From NCBI RefSeq assembly GCF_011075055.1, contig NC_058147.1, forward strand, positions 13,950,001 to 14,014,000: a stretch of DNA of 64,000 nucleotides, in the 5' to 3' direction. Positions 48,138 through 59,460 of the stretch are shown one piece after another; within the stretch, counting starts at the first letter, position 1, and each line of letters opens with the position of its first letter. The notes under the pieces are model-generated. The model ran no database searches. It had not been told where the DNA came from and was given only the letters and a program-made list of their open reading frames with translations. The stretch is from Mangifera indica. Its lineage: Eukaryota; Streptophyta; Magnoliopsida; Sapindales; Anacardiaceae. The translations under genes and the position numbers were made by a program.

Positions 48138-48238
48138 GACATGTCAAGAGCGTCCAACATGAAAAACTTTAATAAATCTTATACAAGAGACTTGTCAAGA
48201 GCATCTAACACAAAAGATTTTAATGAATCTTACAACAA
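48138..48238 (+). repeat. Two tandem copies of a 51-bp unit
   Basis: GACATGTCAAGAGCGTCCAA at 48138 and GACTTGTCAAGAGCATCTAA at 48189 begin two 51-bp copies. As 51 is a multiple of three, an open frame (48141-48362) shows the repeated peptide SRASN-x-K-x-F-N, but I see no sign that it is a gene. Confidence 0.75.
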
Positions 48239-48540
48239 TCAAATACAACTTAAGCAATCCCCCACCCTTTTCAAATCTTTATCATTATCAAGATATAAAA
48301 TCCTTGAGAGAGTTAAGACATGGGCCCCCTTAAGGTTTGTTGTGATAAGAAAACTCTTCTAAGATTTTTGAAATAATAAAAATCACCCTGATTTTACTCA
48401 CCATTAAAAATTATACTGTTAAAGCTTACACTATTATAAATTATTTAATATTTATCATATTGTCATATTACTATTTATTTTAACATTTAAAATTATATGA
48501 AAAACCTTGGAGATTTTATAAACATACACTTAGACTCTAA

Positions 48541-50469
48541 TGTTAATATGATCACTAAGTGATATACGCAATTTAGAGTCTTGCATAAGATAAACTACAA
48601 TAGTAGTGATTAAAATTTGAGAAGATTTGGACAAATCTACTACGAGTGTGTGAGAAGATGAGTTGAGACATCTAAATGAAATAGATGTGACACATAAGTT
48701 AATATGTGGTTCAACCCAATGATCAAAATGTCTACATGCATGGTGTTAACACTAGTATGAGTATAATACAAAAATGATACAAGATGTTATGTATTGTGAA
48801 TTGTATTCTCTTTGTTCTCTCTCTTTCTCCCATCTTTTTCTTTTTATATATAAGTTTTTTGAAGGAAAGATACATATGAAACTCTTTTAATTTAGGACCT
48901 TCATCCATTATTTGAATTTAAGTAGAAAGGAGTTATGCCTTTATCAATGACATCTTGTTTATAGAGTGGTCAACTTCTTATTGGGTGATCATTATAACGG
49001 TGTCATGTCATGGAATCTAGATGAGACCTTTTTTGAAAACTACATGAGAACTTTCTTATTTTTGATATATAAAGTTAAAGTTTTCTTACCATTAGTCGCT
49101 TGTCGAGATGTGTAGGTCTTGAGCTATTAGGGGCTTTAAATTGAAAGTTACTTAGTCATTGTCCATTGGTCATTATATCTAAATATATTTTGAGGGTTGA
49201 CTTTGGGTGCTTAATTTGACACCGTATGTTTTGAGTGATGCATCTGTCTTTCCATTTTATCTTTACTTATAGAATACAATTAGACATATGTTGCTTGCAT
49301 CAAAAGATGGTCGACACATGTTCATGTTTTGATTAAATAGTTATGATGGATGTTTTCTGCACTTGGGGTGCAAATTTTCCATTATTCTTGAATACTTCAA
49401 AAGTTATCTTTAGCCATTTCTCTTTGAGTTTGATGAAGAAGGGAAGTTTGATGTCTAAAGCTTCTATGAAAGAAAATGATATAAAAAGTGGTTTTCATAA
49501 TGATTTCTCCTTTTTTTGGCAGATTTCTCATGTTTGTCTTCCCCTACATTTGTTGTAATTATATGGCTACCTTAGTATGGAAGTGGTGTCATTCATCAAG
49601 ATAGTTTTCTTTACATAGGTAGACTATCATTCCTCCATGAACCTTTATAGTGGTTTTCTATCTTGATTCTTGCTTTAGTCATTGGTTTAGTTTTGTCTTA
49701 ATGAATAACAAAAGAAAGTTTCTTGTCTCATTAACAATTAGGCTAGACCAAAGGTGAAAAAGTCACTTGAGATGGCATTTAAATGTCTTTGTAGAAGTTT
49801 GAAATATTTTTGAACCTATATTTTCCCTGTAAGGGTATCTGAATGAAAACACCCTTTCTAAATGTACTAACTAGGCATGTATTATAACTTTGCTCATGGT
49901 TATATTGTTCCATAAATTTGTGTATTCGAATGGCAATACTTAACTTGAAATGACCATTTGACCATTCACTATGAAATGATTGTTAATAATTCTCTCTCAT
50001 TCTTTTACTTCCTAACCATTCAAAAAGGTGAGAAAATGTAAGAGAAGAGTCTATGGTCACTTGAGGAGTCATTGCCAATCATCGGAATCACTATAGTCAT
50101 GAAAGAAAGGCTTTGTCATCAGAATCCAAGTAAGTGGAGCAACTCACCTTGCTTGATTATGGAATCCTTGAAGTTTGTCTATTATGCATATGATCCAGAG
50201 TTAATTAAACATGAATGTAATGAGTTATATGACGTATATGATTATGTAATCGATTATGAGGGACCATATGAATGCTTAGTCTCTTGAGTGTATGAATATT
50301 TTGTATGTTAGCTTGATAGATCAATAAAGTCATAGATGTATGTGTATATTGATTGTATAACATGATTTCAATAAATAAATTGCGTAAGGGACTTAGAGAT
50401 TCTTTGTATTGACCTGTATATATGTTTGGAAGACTTTTTGTACAATTTCAACAACGTAAAAACGCTAGG
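48541..50469. other. Unassigned DNA, possibly LTR-derived
   Basis: Contains a promoter-like pyrimidine run with TATATATAA (about 48800-48855) and short open frames without recognisable products. It may be part of a retroelement LTR preceding the Gypsy element, but no boundary was found. Confidence 0.3.
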
Positions 50470-51921
50470 GTGCAATTTTCATATCACAACACATGACTAT
50501 GTATGGTCTTATACACACCCTGTGTATGATTCTAGAATTTCAAAAACCTAAAGATCCTACTCTCTTTCTAAGGGGAGAAATGCAGGATCGTGTGGTATGG
50601 GACACACACTTATGTATAGCTTTCCAAAAGTGGACAATGTGTGTTAGGGGACATATAGCTTGTACACATGGATACAAGTATATGGGAGTGTGTCTAAGTC
50701 AACTCCCAATGTGCATCTACCTTATACATAACCGTGTGATGAGTGTCACACACCCATGTATATGGTTTAGAAGGCACACAGGTGTAGGTTGAGAAACACA
50801 CAACCATGTACCCTTAGACAAAAATAAAGGATGTTTATACCCTTAGGTTATATGCAAAAAATGGTGAAAGTTATGTAGGAAGAATAATGAACTAATAGAG
50901 AATACAAAATTCAAGAAAAACATAGATGAGGTGTCCGGCTATATGGACAATAGCACAAACTCAAATCGAATTGAATCAGAGTCAAAAAGTTAGCAACTTT
51001 AAGGCTAGTGTCACACCACTGGATAGTCACTAGCTATATGCATAAGTGATGGTATTTGTGAGAGCAATAAGGTTAGATACTCATGAGATACATCATGCAC
51101 TTGGCGCCAAAGCGTATGTCCACCTAATTTAGTTCAAGTATGCATGGTAAGGATATGGCTTTTAGACATCCTTTATATAATTAGTAGGATGTATCATATC
51201 TGTACCGAAGTAGAGGCCATCTTTAGATGGTTAATCAACAATTCTGATTAGCTTATGTGGTAAGGGAATGAACTATTATCAAAGATTTCCCCGTGTGATC
51301 AAGGTGTCTTAGTTAGATAGCCCAATAAGTTATTTGACATATTGGCAAGGCATCACAGTAGCTTTCACCAGGGCATTAGATATGTTGATTATAGTTGGGT
51401 CACTATAATTTTCATGGATGACCTATATCAAGGCATCAAAGTATCATAGTGTGACAATATTTAGCTTAAAAATGGAGTATAAGTTTTACTACTAGATAAT
51501 TTAATAACCATGGATATCTAATGGTCTCCATTTATTGAGTTTTACTCATGCATTTCCTTTGTATATGTTGCAAGTGAAAATGAGTAGCCAAACAGGTAAG
51601 GATCCAATAGTCCTACAAGTATCTGTATTTGAAAAGGGGTGTTTAGCTCATTTTAGTTTTACTAGAATTATATTTACTATTGTTATTATTATTTCTTTCA
51701 GACCCATTTGTTTACTCAAGATTTTTATAGTCGTTTATAATAGAGATTTCAGATACTTGTTATTTTATAAGTTTGGTTAATACAATAATTATTTTCATTA
51801 TATCACCTTTGTGCATGTTTTATAATTATGATTTCACAATAAAGTTTTCAAATAGTCTAGTTGTACACATCTCTTTTAGTATATTTCCATCAGGGGTATA
51901 TATCTAAATAAAGGTGTTACA
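50470..51921 (+). repeat. 5' LTR of the second Gypsy element (left edge uncertain)
   Basis: From about 50780 it aligns with 57018-58031 (GAGAAACACA, ACCCTTAGACAA, GTCACACCACTGGATAGTCA against GTCACACCACTAAATAGTCA). It ends AAAGGTGTTACA. Upstream to 50470 the words CATGTGGTATGGGACACAC-like recall the other Gypsy LTR near 22130, so the LTR probably begins further left. Confidence 0.6.
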
Positions 51922-51925
51922 TTTA

Positions 51926-51937
51926 TGGTATCAGAGC
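51926..51937 (+). other. Gypsy primer binding site
   Basis: TGGTATCAGAGC, exact initiator-Met complement, four bases after the LTR end. Confidence 0.9.
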
Positions 51938-52079
51938 AAAATCTTGGTACCTAAAAAGGTGAAAAGCTTATTTTTTTAAAAATACATATAAAGTTAAAGA
52001 AGAAAGTAACCCCTCGTGCAGCGTCAACTGCCCCTACATGTCTACTGCTATAAGTATAATATACTTGCTTTCAGATTTA

Positions 52080-55000
52080 AAAGTAATATTTGCCTAAAGG
52101 TTGTTGTGATTTCACAATGAGAAGATCTAGGTGATTAATCAAAGATACCCCAAAAGTCTTTAGATAGGAGAAGAGCCAAGTTGAGGCTCAAAGACAAACA
52201 TTTAGTGCACCAGTTGTGTCTTTTGTTGATAATGCTACCATCTGCTAGATTATGGAAGAGGTTTTGAGTAAAATAGATGGTGTTAGCCGATGTGGTGCAT
52301 CTAGCCTAGGCTCTACCGAGGCCAAAACAACACTAAAAAATAGAAACACCTTCCTAACAGAGTAAGGGTAGTTTATGAGCACTTTAAGTAAAGATTAGAG
52401 GTAGCAATATAGGACAAGAACATTTTATTTATAACCTGTCTAGAGGATGTCATAAGATCTACTTAATAACAGATGTTGATAAGATAGAGTATGCTAGTCT
52501 CCTATTGAAAATGATGCTAAAGTCTAATAGCGGACACTGTGTAAAACCTATTGAGTTTTAGAAATGTTATGGGTAGATTTTAAGCAAGCCTTTGAGTCAG
52601 AGTATGTTTTAGCTAATGTCATGTATGTGAAGGCCTAGAAGTTCCCTTTCTAAGTTAAGCAAGCCTTTGAGTCAGAGAGTTCTCAACTAAGCTGAACACA
52701 TTAGCTAAATATGCTTCTAATATGCCTAGTTCAAGGAGAGGTAAGCTGGATGTGTCATGGAAAGGCTGAGGCCAAACATAGCCAATAATGTGATGATAGG
52801 AAATAATTTTTCCAAGACATTTTTAGAGGCCCTTGATTAAGCACAAAGATTTAATACCATGAGGCATTGTATGGCCAGAGATAGAACGTTGCCATAGAGC
52901 TTGCACCATCAATCCCAGTATAGAAATAGGGTCAATTGCTTATTAATAGCAGTATAGCGGGAGACAGTTGAAATGGTCTTAGTAGAGACAATAGAGGTAA
53001 GAGGCCCTTCCAACCTAAGAATAAGAAAAAATAGAGGGTTGAAAGGCAGAGAAAAAAGGAGCAGCCTAAACATGATGATTTCCTTGTATGTCATAGATGT
53101 AGTAGGAGGCACAACAACGAGTGTTTATCTAGACAAAGAGTGTGCTACAAATGTAAGTAGTAAAGACATTTTGTCAAGTATTGTATAGTCCCAGCAAAGC
53201 AGATAGTTGGGGGAAGTCAGGTCTATGTATTTGCAACTACTCAAACACAAGAGGATGTTAACCTTACAGTTTTGATAAGTTAGTTATTGTTTCATACTTG
53301 TCCTTTATATGTTTTAATTAACTCTAGTGCCATACATTGTTTTATTAAAAAAAGGATAATTGAGAGATTAGGATTGGAGCCTTCAATTGTTTCCTAGATC
53401 AGAATAAAGATGCTAGATGGGGATTAATTTACAGCAGTTTAAAATTAGCAAGTGAGACAATCTTCTTGAAAGGTTATACAATAGTTATGGACCTAATAAT
53501 CATGGACATGTCAAACTTTAATGTGGTATTAGGCATGGACTTCCTAAGTAGATACGAAGTTGAAATAGACTATAGGAAAAAAAATTAGATTCAATATGGA
53601 TAATGGTAAACCGTTCACATCTAGAAAGGGTTGAATCCTTAACATGATTATTAGTAGTATTAAGGCTAAGAAGATGTTGAGTAAAGGGTGTATGACATAT
53701 TTGGTACACGTGGTTTAAAATTTAGAGGCCATAGTTCTAGGTATAAAAGACACTTTAATGGTGAAATAGTTTCCATATTTATTCTTTGACAGCCTTGTAA
53801 GGTTAGTATCAGAGAGAGAAGTAGAGTTTAACATTGAGTTAGCCTTAGGAACAATATCAATTTCTAAATCCCCCTACAGAATAGATCCAACCAAATTGTA
53901 GGAACTAAAGAAATAGTTAAAAAAACTACCAGATAGTGGATTCATTAAACTGCGCTACTCACCATGAGGTGTACCAATCTTCTTCATAAAAAAGAAAGAT
54001 AGATCGATGGGTATATGCATTAACTATAGAGAGTTTAATAAGATGACAATGAAAAATAAATACCCACTCTCGAGAATAGATAATTTGTTTGACTACCTCA
54101 AGAATGTATGGTGTATTGAATGCATGTGGTATAAAAATCAGCAGACATAATTCTAGGCATAAAATACATTCTAATTTTGCAAGAGTTCCCAGATGTATTC
54201 CTTGACAACTTTCCAAGGTTAGCACTAGAGAGGATGGTAGATTTTAGCATTAAGTTAGCCTTAAGAAAAGTACTAATTTCTAAAGCCCCTTATAGAGAGG
54301 CCTCACCCGATTTGTAAAAGCTTAAGAAATAGTAATAGGAACTGCTAGGTAGTGGATTCATTAGACCAAGCCACTCACCATGAGGTACACCAATCCTCTT
54401 CGTAAAGAAGAAAAATGGATCGATGAGGACGTGAATTGACTATAGGGAGTTAAATAAGGTGATAGTGAAAAATAAGTACCTAATCTTAAGAATTGATGAT
54501 TTGTTTGACCAGTTCAATGGTGTATAGCATATTTGGTACATGTGATTAAAAAATCAGTAGACATAGTTCTAGGCATAAAAGAGAGTCCAATGGTGTAAGA
54601 GTTCCCAGATGTATTCCCTAATAGCTTTCTAGGGTTAACACTTGAGAAGGAGGTAAAATTTAGCATTGAGTTGGCCCATGGAATAACACCAATTTTTAAA
54701 GCCCAAAATGACCCTGACCAAATTATAGGAACTAATGAAACAATTACAAGAACTACTAGATAGTGGATTCATTAGATTGAGCTATTTACCTAGGATACAC
54801 CAATCTTTTTTGTGAAGAAGAAAAATGGATCGATAAAGATATGCAATGATTATAGGGAGTTGAATAAGATGATAGTGAAGAATAAGTACCCACTCCTAAA
54901 AATTGATGAATTGTTTGACCAAATCAAGGGTGTATAGTGTATTTGGTACACATGGTTCAAAAATCAATACACATAGTTTTAGGCATAAATGACACTTTAA

Positions 55001-57017
55001 TGGTATAAGAGTTCCCAGATGTATTCCTTGACAGTTTTCTAGGGTTAGCACCAGAGAAAAAGATAGAGGTTAACATTCAGTTGGCCCTAAAAACAAATCC
55101 AATTTCTAAAACCTCCTACAGAAGCCGAATTATAAGAACTAAAGAAACAATTACAAGAACTACTAGATAGTGGATTCATTAAACCAAACCACTCACCATA
55201 GAGTATACTAATCCTTTTAGTAAAGAAGAAAGATGGATCAATAATGATGTGCATTGACTATAAAAAGTTTAATAGGTGATAGTGAAGAATAATTACATGT
55301 TCCCGCGAGTTGATGATTTTTTACCAATTCAAAGGTGTACGACATAGTTGGTGCACATGGCTCAGAAATCAATATGTATACTTCGGGCATAAAAGACACT
55401 CTAATGGTACAAGAGTTCCTAAATGTATTCTTTAACAACCTTCTTTGGTTAGCACCAGAGAGGAAGGTAGAGTTTAACATTCAGTTGGCCCCAAGAACAA
55501 CACCAATTTCTAAAGCCCTTTATAAAATGGCCTTAGCTAAATTATAGGAACAAAAGAAATAGTTACAAGAACTGTTAGATAGTAGATTCGTCAAACCAAG
55601 CCACTCACCATGGGGTGCACCAATCCTCTTCGTAAAGAAGAAAGTTAGATCAATGAGGATATGCATTGACTATAAGAAATTGAATAAGGTGACACTAAAT
55701 AATAAGTACCCACTCTTGAGAATTTATGATTTGTTTGACTAGCTTAAAGGTGCTTCAGTGTTCTTTAAAATAGATCTGAGGTCAGTGTATTATCAAGTTA
55801 GAGTAGTAGAGTAAGATATTCTTAAGACTACTTTCAAAACCAGATATAAACATTATGAGTTTATAGTCATGCCTTTCAAATTGACTAATTCCTTCTCAGT
55901 ATTTATAGACTTCATGAACATTATGTTCCAAGATTGTCTAGATAAGTTTTTGGTGGTATTTATTGATGACATCATGGTCTACTTTAGAACTCTAGAGCAT
56001 GAATAACACTTGAGTTCTCTAAATGTGAGTTCTGATTAGATAGAATGGCATTTCTAAGTTTTATGGTTTTAGTTGATGGCATATCAGTAGACTCTAGTAA
56101 AATCGAAACAATGCTAAAGTGGTTAAGGCCTAAGACAACTAAGGAGGTCAAATGTTTTCTAGGATTGGCAAGTTATTAGAGACACTTTGTTAAGGGATTT
56201 GCCAAGTTAGCATAACCCCTTACAGAGTTAACATATAGAAAGAATCCTTTTAGATGGTCAGAGGCTTACGAGTAGAGTTTCCAAGAATTGAAAAGAAGAT
56301 TGACCTTAACTTCTATCCTTGCCTTACTTAAGAAGGGCAAAGATTATGATTTATACATAAATACCTCATACCTAGGTTTAGAAGTAATGCTGATGTCAGA
56401 AAAGGAATGTGATAGCTTATATTTTCTGTCAATTAAAGGAGTATAAAACCAGATATCCCACTCACAATCTTGAGTTAGTAGTAGTAGTATTTGCATTTAA
56501 GATATAGTGACACTACCTATATAGGGTGAAACGTAATGTCAACACCGATCACAAAAGCCTCAAATATTTATTCACTTAAAAGGAATTAAACATAAGACAG
56601 ATATGGTAGTTAAAGTTGGTAAAATACTATGATTGCGAAATTAAGTACCACCTGTGTAAAGGCAATGTAGTTGCAAATGCCCTTAGCAGAAAAGTGTTCC
56701 TATCATAGATTGCCACTTATTGTAAGTTACAGTCAAAGTTGGTGAGAGAGCAAATTAAGATTATCATACAATAATTAACGGGTCTCTAGATTTAGTTGAC
56801 CCTTTTGGATGAGATTTATGTATCACAAGCTTTAGATGAAGGATATCTATAGATTAGGTAAAAGATGATTGGAAATGTTAAGACTAAGTTTAGTATGGTA
56901 AAAGACATCATGAAGTTTTGAAAGAGGATATGTGTTCCCCGAGAATAGAGTTTGAGAGATAAAATCCTAGCAAAGGCATACAGTTCTCTTTACATAACCC
57001 ATCCTAGCAGTGTAAAG
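52080..57017 (+). pseudogene. Gypsy gag-pol remains of the second element
   Basis: Gag knuckles at 53089-53190 (CHRCSRRHNNECLS, then CYKC); a protease relic near 53316-53350 (NSSAIHCFIKK, where families have DSGATH); RT beginning repeated five times at 53690-55745; then RT body with FKIDLRSVYYQVRVVE at 55760 and [11 protein letters not shown] at 55957, the catalytic DD intact; RNase H/linker GNVVANALSRKV at 56659; integrase zinc-finger start RICVP and DKILAKAYSSLYITHPSS near 56925-57012. Many TAG and TGA stops, for example where the conserved SPWG of RT reads SP-stop-G in several copies. It is non-functional. Confidence 0.8.
53690..55745 (+). repeat. Five tandem copies (about 404-416 bp each) of the Gypsy protease/RT junction
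   Basis: Each copy runs from the phrase KGC/KGV-x-x-LVH through the EFPDVFLDSLP-like block, LAPEREVEFNIELA, TTPISKAPYRMAP, QLQELLDSGFIRPSHSPWG and [10 protein letters not shown] to IDDLFDQLKG. The marker TTCC (of GTTCCCAGATGTATTC) stands at about 53771, 54186, 54602, 55012 and 55416, spacing 415, 416, 410 and 404. The ancestral unit was probably 408 bp, or 136 codons. The other Gypsy ruin in this window has just one copy. The breakpoints share the word AAAGGTG or AAGGGTG. Confidence 0.85.
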
Positions 57018-58031
57018 ATTGAGAAACACATGATCATATACCCTTAGACAAGACAAAAGAAGTTTATACCCTTAGGCTATATGTATAAAGAGGTAAGAGT
57101 TATGTAAGAAGCTTAGATTGAGTCGAAAAGTCAGTAACCTTAAGGTTAATGTCACACCACTAAATAGTCACTAGCTATGTGCATAAGTGAAAATATTTAT
57201 GAAGATAATAGGGCTGGATACTTATGAGATGAATCATACATTTAGTGCCAAGGTGCATAGTGACCTAGTTCAGTTTAGGTGTTTATGGTAAGAATGTCAC
57301 TTTTAGATATTCCTCACGTGATTAGCAGGTATTTCTAGATAGTTAGTTAGCAGTTTTGATAAACTTATATAGTAAGATAATGAGTTGTTATCAAAGATTT
57401 CTCTTTGTAATTAAGGTGTCTTAGTTAGATAACACAATAGGTGGTTTGACATGTGCACAAGACACCATAATAGCTTTCATAAGGGTATCAAATATGTTAA
57501 TTCTAGCCTGAGTCACTGTAATTTTCATTGATGATTTATGTTAGGACACTAAAGTGTTATAGATGATAATATTTAGCTTACAAAACATAACACAAGTTTT
57601 ACCAACAATTAATTTAATAGCCATGGATGTCCAATGGTCTCTACTTTCTGAGTTTTACTCGCGTTTCTTTTGTATGTTTTGCAAGTAGAGGTAAGTAGTG
57701 GGGCAAGTAGGGATCTAACAGTCTAATGAATAGTTGCACAAGTAGAAGGGTTTTAGGTCATTTTAGCTTTACTAGACTTATATTTAGTATTATTATTATT
57801 ATTTCTTTTAGACCCATGGCTTTACTTAATATTTTTATAGTAATTTATAACGAGGATTTTAAATACTTGTTATTTTATGAGTTTGGTTAATACAACAGTT
57901 ATTTTCATTACATCACCTTTTTGCATGTTTTATAATTATGATTATGCGTTAAAGTTTTCAAATAGTCAAATTGTGCACATCTCTTTTGGTATATTCCCAT
58001 CATAGGTATGTATCTGGAGAAGAGTGTTACA
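57018..58031 (+). repeat. Truncated 3' LTR of the second Gypsy element
   Basis: Matches 50780-51921 from GATTGAGAAACACATGATCA to GAGTGTTACA. Its 5' part is missing because of the deletion that begins inside integrase. Confidence 0.75.
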
Positions 58032-58192
58032 AAGCGTCATTGTCAACAATATCATATCTCTATCAATGTTTATCCTATATTAGGTCATATCAGAGTCTTG
58101 TCTTAAGATGGTTGGGCATTAGAAGATATGAAAGGCAGTTTGTTCTATAAACGTACTTAACTCGATTACTCATAATATAAGAGAATCTTCTA

Positions 58193-58440
58193 GAGAGAGT
58201 GCATAGTTAATAGTAATGTATGCAAGCTCGTGATTGATAGTTATAGTTGTGAAATTTTTGTAGCTAAAAGATTAGTGGAGTACTTCAAGCTACAAACTAA
58301 ATCTCATCCCACTTCGTGTAGTATAGGTTACATTCAGAATGGTCCAAATATGTAAATAACAAAACAATATAGGTTTCCATTATCTTTGGGAACAACCTAT
58401 AAAAAAAGGAACATACTAATAGTGTTTTAATTCTAAAACT
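58193..58440 (+). pseudogene. Fragment of another Gypsy polyprotein (aspartic protease)
   Basis: One frame runs RECIVNSNVCKLVIDSYSCE, then IFVAKRLVEYFKLQTKSHPT and SIGYIQNGPNM before a stop, and after the stop FPLSLGTTYKKRN. This is the pattern of Ty3/gypsy retropepsins (I-D-S-G-S-C-E, then L-V-x-x-L-x-L-x-T-x-x-H-P-x-P-Y, then F-x-I-x-x-x-Y-x-D), from a family other than the upstream element. The active-site glycine is tyrosine (D-S-Y). Confidence 0.7.
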
Positions 58441-58559
58441 AGCCCAATGGGCAACCTAATATAATAAACACCTACGGCTAATATAGCAATACTTGCTCTA
58501 TTTCCAATAAGTAGGTCAATCATTCCTTTGGCGAGCAATTTACTCTATCATAGTCCCTG

Positions 58560-59460
58560 AATATTAGAACCAATATGAGACCAACCCACGATGAACAAGG
58601 AAAATAGTTTATCTCAATGACAAACGTACTTGAAGTGGAGGCTTCAGTTGCCTTCTTTTTTCTTATTCTTCAGAAAGGCCTTATAATGTCTCTTCTAGTA
58701 ACTTGGCTTGCTATAATGGAAGCAAACAACTTTTCCTTTTTCCATACCACCTATAGGCTCAATAACATTATCAAGTTCTTTCTTCGCTTTGGGCTTAGGC
58801 TTAACTTTAGTCTTACCTTTGCCCTTAGTCTTGACTTTTAATGCTTAGGGTTTAACCATAAGTATATTAGTCAAAGCTACCTTTCATACTTCTTGTTCAG
58901 CTTACCTTAACATATACAACAACTTCTCAAGGTTTTTTTTCCTTTTTGTTCAAGTTTAAGTCCATGATGAAGTTAGCCTATAATTTAGGGAGAGATTTTT
59001 GTATCAAGTCAGTGGCAAACTCATTGTCAATGACGAAGCCCAAGCTCACTAACCGTTTGATGTAGTTAATCATCTTAATCACATGAGGGCTAACTTGTCT
59101 TCCCTTAGAGAGTTTGCAATTAAACAATGTACTTGACATATCATATCATTTACCTCTTACATAAGCGACATATAACTCTCAAAGATGTGCAAGAATAGAT
59201 TGCACATCTATTTCCTTATGTTATTTTTCAAGCTCAGGTGACATAGAAGTCAGCATGAGGCACTGAACTTTCATAGAGTCATTAAGATACATGTTAAAAG
59301 CATTTTTTTGCGCCTGGGTGGCGTTGAGACTAAGCTTAGGGGCTAATTTCCCCTCAAGGATGTACAACCTCTTCTCTTGACATAAAATAATTTGAAGATT
59401 TCTATGCCAATCAATGAAGTTGCTTTTAGTAAGGATATTTTCTTCTTTGAGAATTGATCA
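58560..59460 (-). pseudogene. Copia gag remains (UBN2-type)
   Basis: On the minus strand from about 59435 the frame reads ILTKSNFIDWHRNLQIILCQ, then KRLYILEGKLAPKLSLNATQ, then NAFNMYLNDSMKVQCLMLTS and MSPELEK, the typical Copia gag fold with N-x-x-x-W near its start. Further on, about 58860-58700, a lysine-rich linker (KVKTKGKGKTKVKPKPKAKK) precedes the place of the zinc knuckle. Several stops and frameshifts interrupt it. It belongs to the minus-strand element whose 5' LTR is 61304-62994. Confidence 0.75.

Larger units (their letters stand above)
50470..58031 (+). mobile_element. Degenerate Ty3/gypsy element with internal tandem array and integrase deletion
   Basis: 5' LTR to 51921, primer site 51926-51937, gag-pol ruin 52080-57017 and a 3' LTR remnant 57018-58031. 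The 53690-55745 part is five tandem copies of the protease/RT boundary. Pol ends inside the N-terminal zinc finger of integrase and passes directly into LTR sequence, so the rest of integrase and the beginning of the 3' LTR are deleted. The left edge of the 5' LTR is uncertain. Confidence 0.75.

Noticed and set aside
48141..48362. 73-codon frame with repeated SRASN peptide
   Set aside because: The peptide repeat is explained by a 51-bp tandem duplication in non-coding DNA.
50493..50792. 99-codon forward frame
   Set aside because: Lies in a Gypsy LTR, no domain.
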